Below, in pieces: positions 26,401 to 37,147 of a stretch of DNA of 64,000 nucleotides; positions within the stretch are counted from its first letter, which is position 1, and every line of letters begins with the position of its first letter. The stretch spans positions 35,359,001 to 35,423,000 of the forward strand of contig JAYKKT010000090.1 of assembly GCA_036023115.1 (NCBI GenBank). Reading direction: 5' to 3'. A program made the translations under genes and the position numbers. The stretch is from Brasenia schreberi. Taxonomy: Eukaryota > Streptophyta > Magnoliopsida > Nymphaeales > Cabombaceae. A model generated the notes under the pieces. It worked only from the letters and a program-made list of their open reading frames with translations. It did no database searches and was not told the origin of the DNA.

Positions 26401-29400
26401 TCAATCTTTATGGATGTTAAGTTTTGGACTTGTTATTTGTTAAGTTGTTAATTGTTATATTTGATGCATGCTAAAGTTATTGCTTCAAAAAGTATTATAA
26501 ATATTTTGGTCAATTGGTATATTGGTTCACTAGTCCACCCTAACATAAGTATAATTTATTTCATTGCTCAAATTAGATTGGAGTCATTGAACATAATCAC
26601 CATACTTGAGCATATAAGTATAATATATATTAGTTTCTTTTAATTCTTCTTCTTACTGCGTAGAATAATTCAGTTGCATTTATGTTTTTTTATTAATATA
26701 AGTTTAAGAATTCAATAAGCATATCACATGAAATTTATTGTTTGTCCTCTTAGAATTTGTTTATTTAGTTTGATTCATATTTATGAAAGAAGTGGTTATA
26801 TGTTTCTTGATATTTCTTAAAAATTAGAGAAACCATTATATATATAATATTTTTTAATCATAAATAAAAGTATATTGTTATATCCCGCTACCGCTATATC
26901 AAAGTCAACCGCTATTGATAACATAGATGATATCATCATTTATCAGCTCTAAGGAGGGTGCCATGTTATACGCTTCTCAACTATTATCTCTAAGGGTATG
27001 AGGAGATAATAGGTATCCAACACAACTTTTTGCTTTGATATAATTGTAGAAAATAGAAATGTCAGGTATACATTTTAATCAAACATGAACATTATCCTAT
27101 CAACTCATTCTCAATCTAACAATCTCTTCAGTTATTTTCTTTTTTATGCAAAACACTGGATAAGCTCTTGACATGTAATTCTATTCAAGACAGTTTGTTA
27201 GAGATGTCAAAATGGGGAGGGCCAAATGGCCCCGGCCCGTCTTGCCCTATGAGCCAACGCCAGCCAGGCCGGGTTGGCCCGCAGGGCTATAGGCCCATCA
27301 GATATTAGATCGGATCTATAACCCATACAATAACAAACAACAACTAAGCCTTTTCCCATACTAGACGGGGTCGGCCACATGGATTTTTTGTTTCCACAGA
27401 TCCCTATCGTGTCATGTTAGTAGTTAACTCACAATAAGCTAAATCATTCTTTATTGTTTCTTTCCAACTCTTTTGTGGTCGTCCTCTACCTCTTTTAATA
27501 CTTTCCAAATTTAGTTTTTCATACCTTCTTACTGGTTCTTTTGATCTTTTTTCTATATGTCCAAACCATCTTAAACGATATTCTCTCATTTTATCCTCTA
27601 TTGGTGCCACTCCTAATTTGTTTCTAATAACCTCATTATGTATACGGCCTTTTCTTGTATGACCACTCATCCATCTCAACATCTTCATTTATGTCACAGA
27701 CATCTTTTGTACATGTTGATGATTAACTGCTCAACACTCATAACCAAAAAACATGGCAGGCCTATTTTAACTTTAATGGTATCTTCTTATCACAAAGAAT
27801 ACCTAATGCTCCTCTACATTTTAACCAACCAGCATTAATTATATGTGGAACATCTCCGTCAATTCTTCCATCACTCTAAAAAATTGACCCTAGGTATTTA
27901 AAACTTTCCTTTTGGGGGATGCAATATGTGCCAATTTTAATTTCTATATCCTCTGAAGTAACCAAATGATCAAACTTATATTTCATATATTTTGTCTTTG
28001 TTCTACTAAGTCGGAGGCCTTTGCTTTCTAATGTTTCTCTCCATAGTTCCAATTTTCTATTAACTTTTTCCTTAGACTCCTCTACTAATACAATGTCGTC
28101 TGCAAATAACATACACCAAGGTACTTTATCTTGAATATGTTTTGTTAACTCATCCATCACCATTATAAATAAGTATGGACTTAAGTTGATCCTTGATGTA
28201 ACCCAATATTAACTTCAAAGAAGTATGTCATTCCTTCATGAGTCCTCACACATGTTTTTGCACCATCATACATGTCTCTTATAAGGTTAATGTATGTCAA
28301 TGGGATACCTCTTTTTTCTAAAGTTCTCCGAAGAACCTCCCTCGGTACTCTATCATAAGCTTTTTCTAGATCAATAAATATCACGTGAAGGTCTTTCTTT
28401 TTTGCTCTAAAATGTTCTATAAGACGTCTCAAAAGGTGAATCGCTTCAACAGTAGCTCTGCCTGGTATGACTCCAAATTGGTTCTCTGTTGTACTTGTAC
28501 TTCTACTTGTCTTAACCTACGTTCGATAATTCTTTCACACAATTTCATAGTATGGCTCATTAACTTGATACCTCGATAATTCGCACAATTTTGAATGACT
28601 CTCTTGTTCTTATATATGAGTATAAGTGTACTTGCTCTCCATTCCTCGGGTATCTTTTGGTTTTTCCATATTTCATTAAATAGTCTTGTGAGCCAAGTGA
28701 TTCATATTTCTCCTAGTATTTTCCAAACTTCGATAAGAATATTATCAGGTCATACCGATTTACCACCCTTCATATGTTTAAGAGCCTCTTTGACTTTATT
28801 CTTTTGAATACGTCGGTAGAAATTGTGGTTTATATACTTTTCTAATTTGGCTAACTCTCCTAAGCTAATACTAACATCTTTATTTTCATTAAAAAGCTTA
28901 TAAAAATAGTTTTCTCATCTATTTCTTATATCATTATTTGCCACTAGAATTTTTTCATCCTCGTCCTTATGCATCTAACATGATTAAGATCTTTAGTTTT
29001 CTTATCTCTAGCCCTAGCTATCCTAAAAATATCTCTTTCACCCTCTTTTGAGTTGAGTTTTTTATATAAATCCTCCTAAATTTTAGCTTTTGCTTCACTC
29101 ACAACCTTTTTCGCTTCCTTCTTTGCTTTCTTATAAGCCTCTAAAGTTTCACTAGTTTTCTTAGCATAATGTAATTTGTAATATGCCCTCTTTGCCTTGA
29201 TTTTATTTTGCACTACTTCACTCAACCACCAAGCTTCTTTTTGTGCCGGTACACCTCCTTAGATACACCTAACACTTCTTTCGCCACTTTCCTAATATTT
29301 ATAGTCATATTGTTCCACATATCACAAGGTGTACCAACATAATCCAAACATCTCCTTGAAGGACTTTTTGTTTAAATATATCTTCTTTCTCGCTTTTGAG

Positions 29401-32400
29401 GTTCCACCATTTAGTCTGAATAGCTCGATGCACTCTTTTCTTCTTTGTCCATTTTTTTTATTTGTAAATCCATAACTAAAAGTCAATATTGGGTCGTTAA
29501 GCTTTCTCCTAGAATTACCTTGCAATATTTACAACACGCTCTATCTTTTTTTTTTACAAATAAAGTAATCAATTTGTGTTTGTGATAAGCCACTCTTATA
29601 AGTAATTAAATGTTGATCTCGTTTTTCGAAGATTGTATTGACTATAAAGAGATCAAATGCCATAGCAAAATTTAAAATCTCCCTACCTTCCTCATTTATA
29701 TCCCCAAAACCAAAGTTTTCATGAATACCTTGATATCCTAATACCTCTTTACCGACATGTCCATTTAAGTCTCCTCCTAAACAAATCATCTCCCATTGTG
29801 GAATCTTTTGAATCACCTTATCTAACTCTTCCCAAAAAGTTGTCTTTATACTATCTTCTAGTCCTACTTGGGGTGCGTAAGCACAAACTATATTCAAAAC
29901 CTCTGCTCCTAACACTAATTTCAACGTCATGATTTGGTCACCATATCGTTGTATGTCTACTACATTATCCTTTAAATCTTTATTTATGATAATACCAACT
30001 CCGTTTCGAGCCTTTTCTTTACCTGAGTACCATAATTTAAAACTTGTATCCTCTATCTCCTTTGCTTTTTCTCCAACTCATTTTGTCTCTTGTAAACATA
30101 GAATATGAATCTTTCTCCAAATCATAGTATCTACCACCTCCATTAGCTTATCGGATAATGTTATGATATTTCAAGAACCAATACGAATCTTATTATCTAG
30201 GACTAGCTTCCTTACCCCCATATCTGTCCATAATCAAAATGCGAAGACCCTCTCTGCAAATTATTCACTACATTCAAGCGGCAATGTAGCAGGATTAACT
30301 TCTTTACACACACCCGTCCATGGTGTGTGAACCCTCTCTGCAATTGATTCACTACATTCGGGCGAAAATGTAGCGGCCCTTGTGTACTTATTACTGCATT
30401 TGGGCTCTGCAGCACGTCGCTAGGTGGGGATGCCCCCAAGCAATGCTAATAATTTTTGTAATCCATGTTATAAAATCCGACGAAGTTTTACGCTGGCTGT
30501 CAGAAGCCTAACACAACCCTCCTCCTTTATCCGGGCTTGGGACCGGCAATGCAAGGGTGATCCCTTACATGGGCGGAGTCGGGTCTATAACCCATATCTA
30601 CTTAAAATCCAAACTTAACTATAATAAAAAATTATATATATACACTACATATATATATATACACAACATATAATAAAAAACTTTATATATGTATATATAT
30701 ATACATTCATATATCTATATATACATAGATACACATGTAATAGAAAAAAAACTACATATATGTATATGTAATTGAAAAAGCTATATATATAGTATATATA
30801 AATATATATATGTCTGTATATTATATATATATATATATATGTATGTATATACATATATTATGTATATACATATGTATATATATAGTACATATATATGCAA
30901 TAAAAAAAACTATATATATATATATATATATGTAATACAAAAATTTATTTATATATTTATATATGTATTTATATGGGCTGGGCCGGGCCAACCCGTATTG
31001 ACATCACTAGAGTTTGTGCAGGTACATATGTATATATATAGTACATATATATGCAATAAAAAAAACTATATATATATACATATATATATGTAATACAAAA
31101 AATTATTTATATATTTATATATGTATTTATATGGGCTGGGCCGGGCCAACCCGTATTGACATCACTAGAGTTTGTGCAGGTTCAGTCGCTTGCTGTTGGC
31201 AAATACTCACAATATGCAGAACAGACAGGAGAGCAATACAGATTCACTGGAATGCATCATCTACTTTTGGATATATATATAGAGAGAGAGAGAGGCTAGA
31301 GCAGAGGATGTAAATCTGTACTAGAAACGTGCATAAATCACCCATACATATCCAGAACACAATTTTTACTCCTAACAAGCAGAACTGTTACCAACATGCA
31401 AATCTGTGTTAGCAGAAAAACTGTCGGTCTCTGTTCGGGGATAACTGATGAATCCAGCTTGATACAGGTCCTCTGCAACCTGGGGCAAAAAAAGTGAAAC
31501 AAAAAATTGCAAGGTGTTAATCCTGCATTAGTATGAAAGTTTCAAGGTATCTTAACTCATAACAATAGGTAAAGCTGGAAAATTTGCAATCGAACCACAC
31601 CTACCTAAATGACTAGTAGATCCACCATCAATTAGAACCAATATCCTTTACTAAATATGAGAAACATGCTACATTACTTGATGTAGGGGCAATGGCAGAT
31701 CTACATGGACGGGTGGGGGGGCGGTCGCCCCCCCCTGAAAATTTGAAATTTTACAGTAAAACTTATGTTTTACAGTGAATATATGGCTGAGATTCATACT
31801 TCGCCCCCCTTAACACGATGAAATATATATGTTGCCCCCTCCAACACTATTTTCTAGATCTGCCACTGTGTAAGGGTAATGAAATAAATTATGTCCACAA
31901 TATCGATAGAGCATCTGGTTGACATTGTTAACTCACATAACAATTATATGTGAAGATAGTCTCGTCCGAAGTCATAGGACTGCTCTCTCTTCATCTGTTT
32001 GCATTTCAAGATGACATGACTCCGTGTTTCCCACTTAGTCTGGAGCAACATATATTTCACCACACAAGTTTGACAACTAAGAGAAACATTCTCTGATACT
32101 TTAATCTCTCAGCATGGTCAACCAGATCTTATCCTCCACGCTGTAGATGTAAGTCACATCCTTTTCAATACGCATTTTTCTTCAAACTTTTCATGTTTCA
32201 TCAGTATATGTGAACTCGAGAACATTAGTGCAGGCTTTTAATTTTACACTTCTTGTCAGCTAACCTATTATTCTATTAACCTTCCAATCTTCCAGCTTCT
32301 TTCCCATTTCACAATGGCATTTTTTTTTCATAACCTCAAGAGCCTTCACGTGTTCAGCGTTTTCAGAAAAGAATCAGTTCCAGTTCAGGCTTTGATCCAT

Positions 32401-35400
32401 CGCTTAGTCCTAACTTCTTTTCATGGTATGATTATCCATCGCCGTTGGCCAAACTAGATAGTTTGACTCTTGGTTGAAGTGAGCAATACAGTTCAGGGTC
32501 CTCATCTGTAGCACAGTAACAATAACAGCAGGAAAATCTCCCTAGAAAAAGAAGAATAGCAGCAACAAGACAATCGTTGAAACCCTTTCCTGTTAATAAC
32601 ACAAGAAGTCCTTCACAGTAGTAGCAGTAGACAGCTACTATGCTTGGCACGTTTATATCATTTTGACATAAAAGAAAGAATCTTAAACTGAATGTTTAAC
32701 TATGTTATACCGCTGTCAAGTGTCAATACGTTGAACATTGTCACAGTATTACCTATTTTCTCATTATTATGTTCATCAAGGCCCTAAATGCATTGGATTG
32801 AGACCTGTTTTTCTTCTAAGCAACAGACCTAATCATATTTAGATCTTGTTGCATATGGGTGGAAATTAGTCTCCTTATGCAGCTAGACCTGCTTGTCCTC
32901 TATGCCTTCCGCCCTCTTTTGGAGAACTGACTCTTATAAACCCTGTTTAGGCCTGCTTGATGAGTGCGAACAGATATGCATTTAGTTCTCATTTAAGTTC
33001 ATGGTAGTGTTTTGCTTGCCTTGTATTTCTAACAATGCACTAGTTGGATCCTTGTATAGGTAGGACACTTAACATTCTAAATGAAGTATTTGATAAAATA
33101 ATAGCACCTATTAAGTATTTCCGTAAGGAATCCTGATAATTTGGCTGATCCTATGGTGTCTAGTGCTCTCATGTGGCTGGTGTATGTAGCTTCTAATGAG
33201 ATCCACAAAATTGATATGTTTTATCATTATTAAGCCAAGCTGAATATGACACCATGGCATGGATCTGCAACGTTCCTGACTAAAGTTAAACTTCTTGTTA
33301 AGTATTGATAATACACACCTGTATGTTGGGATGTACGCATATGCACCTGGGTTGCATGCACATGTACTATTGTTTCTTTCATATTATATGTTATATAGTT
33401 ATACTTTATTTTTCATGTATTTTGTGTTGTGATATTTTAGCTCCTTGGAAAGACAAAGGCAACTAGCTGTTCTGGGCTTTTACAACAGCGAGGCTAGTTT
33501 TCCTTAGTTCTGCATATATTTGACAACAGTGTAAATAAATTTCAGTTGCAGGAACTTGAAAAACATCTTGACACATTTGTTCGCAGTTCCCATGATGGTA
33601 CCAGAGAAGAGGCCCATAATAAGCAGCTGGATTGGAAAAGAATATGGTAAAAATACATATGATACAAAGGTTGAAAACTGTCACCTTCATGGTGTGCTCT
33701 GAACTAATCCGAAAATACTGTGATGCACGTCTTTGCAATTCAACGGTACTCAAAGGATAAGGTGGATATTTTCGCTTTTCTTGATGGATCACCTTCTTGA
33801 CCTGAAGTAAAAATATGATAACTGGAAGACTTAAATTTCTTCTTTTGAGAATGGCACACGAGCACAACAAACGTCAATAATCAGCATTTGTAAAAGATGG
33901 GAAAGGCTATACTTTGCTCCTGGACTAGAGCTGCAAAGAATTACAAAGGCTAATCATGAAGCCTAAGGTATCAAACTTGCAAAACCACAAAAGCTGCTTA
34001 CAGTTGCAGTGGGTTCTTCAACACACATCTCATAGATTATCAGGGCACTCGAATAATCAAACAAATGACCACGCCTGCAAAGCAGAAAAAAGAAAGAAAT
34101 CATGAAACCATTCACATAAATCAAACACATGATCATGAGCTTCGCTAAAAAAATAAAACAAGGAACTTACATCCATGTGAAGGAGGCATTTCCATCCTCA
34201 GAAGCATGAGAACAATTGATTGTCCAAAACTCCTCTGGCTCGTGTGATTGTACTTCCCAAAACCTTTCAACTACAAATCCCAGGGTTGGGAACTGAAAAG
34301 GATAAAAAGTTTAACCATTACAACAAAGTCAAAATAACGGCATGTAAATTTGTTTAGTTTCCTACCTGGCAGGGGCCATAACTTAAAACAACATTTTTAT
34401 CATCTCCACTAAAGTCAAGATTGAAGGCATTCCTCAAAAGCATAGTCTGAAACCTAGTGAAAGATGCTCCAATCCGCAGATCAATTTCCTGTTGCAAATC
34501 CAGAATGAAAATTAAGCATGGAAACCACACTTTGAAAGGAATACAACAAACGTTGCATTAAGAAGAGTCAGAAGACACTGAAAAAATATGGATGTGCGAA
34601 TTCACCAAGTAAAACTAGGATAGAAGGTAGAAAAACCATTCAACTACTGAAGCAAATGAGTAGTGATTGACGAGATTCCTATTTCTTCAATTATGTTGTA
34701 TAATTGGATCACAAATTTCCATGAATATGGTTAAGTACCAGGAAATTTTGTAGAATAAGATACTCAGTTACCTGCCGAACATCTACAGCATCTGCAAATA
34801 GTGGATTGGGTCTGCCATGATTCTGAGCAGCTTCATGTATTTCCCTGCAAATCATAAGGCAAGCCATTGGCAAGAAACAGTGATTTTGGCCAAACAACAA
34901 GAACAACCCAAAATCATGGAGAACAGCTAAAAGTGTGGGAATCGACCTATCAATCAAAGCTGAGAAGTGTGCTCTAAATATGTTGAGATTCTGATTAGCA
35001 GACGTGCAGACTTCAATTACTTCAAATGCGATGTTCTCGCCTTCTCTATCACAATCCAGCCAAAGTACGAGCCACTGGCATTTTCTAGATTCCTCTTCCA
35101 ATGTCCGCTTGATATCCAATTTGTCCTATGCATGTTTAAGTATGCCGCAGGAAAGGAAACATAGAATTAAATTATGTCAGAAGCTCACTTAGATGAACAG
35201 TATCACGATAAAAGTAAAGACTTGATAAAAGCAGCAAACCCTAATGTTATAATAATCCCTGGACTCAAAAGAAGAAGCACTGAACTTTCTAAAAGTTGTG
35301 AACCCTCCCTCTCTCTCTCTCTCTTCGAGATAGAGCGAGAGCACAAGAGATCAATACAGAATGATGAGCCAAGGAGAAAGCTGGAATTCTTAAAAACACA

Positions 35401-37099
35401 ATCATTGTGACTACTTTGGAGATCATGTGACTGAGTATTATATACTTAGAGAGAGAGCTGTTATGCCATGAAGCATTGCAGTATATATATATACACATTT
35501 TCAACTACGGTTATCATGAGATTTCTTGATCTGCATGATAATGAAAACCGCATCCAATATGACATCATCTCCATGCATTATATGATTGTCATTCTAGGTA
35601 CACTGAAAGATCTATCCAACAAGATGTATATAGAGCCATTTTGCTATGAAACAGTGGCAGGATAAAGCCCTAGCGTTTATAATGATTTATACTAAGTTTG
35701 GACCCAATGTAGTCTCTCTGCATGGCTGGTGTATTGAAGGCCATGAAAGGTGTCTCTTTGATGAAGTCAGTATAACTTTGTGTGGAACCAATAACATCCA
35801 TATCATCTCCTTTTTCGTTTCTTTTCCTCTCAAAGGACAGGGCTTTTTCCAACAAAATCTTGAAAGTGCCCCATGATGACTACCACCAAGATAATAATAT
35901 AGACATATAGAGAGAGAACTTGAGCCGACCCCATCTAGTATGGGAAAAGGCTTAGTTGTTGTTGTTGTTGACATGTTGTTGTTGTTGTTGTATATAGAGA
36001 GAGAACTTGGTATATGCTAGCATATTCAAACAAATATCAAAACATCCAACTTAGATGATATTGTGTTAGTAACATCCAACTTATATGATATTGTGTTAGG
36101 GGATGAGCCAAAAGAAAAAGTTAACAACAAAATTAGAACTACAAAGCGAAACATTGCAAAATAAAGACTTTTGACTTAGTACAAGAAAGACAAAATATAT
36201 GAAATGCAAGTTTCATCATTTGATTACTAAGGATGCCGTGAAAATTAAGATTGACACGCATTGAATCCCCCAAAAGGAATCTGAGGGTCACTTTTTCATA
36301 GCATTGAAAAAATTGATAAAATATTAGAAATTTGACTTAGTAGAAGAAAGACAAAATATGTGAAAGGCAAGTTTATCATTTGATTACTAAGGATGTCATC
36401 CAAATTAACATTGACACACATTGCATCCTTCAAAAAGAACCTAGGGTCACTTTTTCATAAAATTGATGAAATATTAGAATATAAATGCTTTTGACTTAAT
36501 ATAAGAAGGACAAAATACATGAAATGCAAGTTTCATTATTTGATTACTAAGAATGTCATGAAAATTAAGATTGACACACGTTGCGAGGAAACTAGGGTCA
36601 CTTTTTTCATAGCACTTAAAAATTTGATGGAGATGTAATACAATCCATGTTCGTTTATGCATTGAAAAAATTGATAGAGATGAAACTCATAGAATTAATG
36701 CATGTTGGTTAAAATAGAGAGGTGCATAAGGTATCAAGTCATTAATTAAAGTTGAAGGATAAAGCATCAATTAAACCTGGAATGTTATATGTTTTTCAGT
36801 ATTGGGTGTTAAGTAGAAATGAAGATGCTGATATGGAGGGGTGGTCACACAAGAAAGACAATTCGTAATGAGGTTATCATAGATAAATTGGAAGTGATAC
36901 TAGGATATATAAAATGAGAGAAAATGGTTTAAGGTGGTTTAAAAGATGGAGAGGAAGACCAAAAACGATAAAAAATGATCTAGTGTTAGTTTTGTTGAGT
37001 TAGCAGGATCTTAACAAAAAATCCATGTAGCTGTCGGAAAAGGCTTAGTTGTTGCTTTATATATATATATTCCTTAGGTGCATAAGGATATACAATGCT

Positions 37100-37147
<48 letters not shown>

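Larger units (their letters stand above)
27199..31167. mobile_element. hAT-like non-autonomous transposon, split by RTE copy E
   Basis: The left end reads TAGAGATGTCAAAATGGG and the right end, reverse-complemented, TAGTGATGTCAATACGGG; both continue into GGCC-rich sequence. The flanks CAGTTTGT (27191-27198) and GAGTTTGT (31168-31175) match 7 of 8, the target-duplication size of hAT transposons. Without the inserted RTE the element is about 0.7 kb and has no transposase. Its right part is extremely TA-rich and partly duplicated. Confidence 0.72.
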
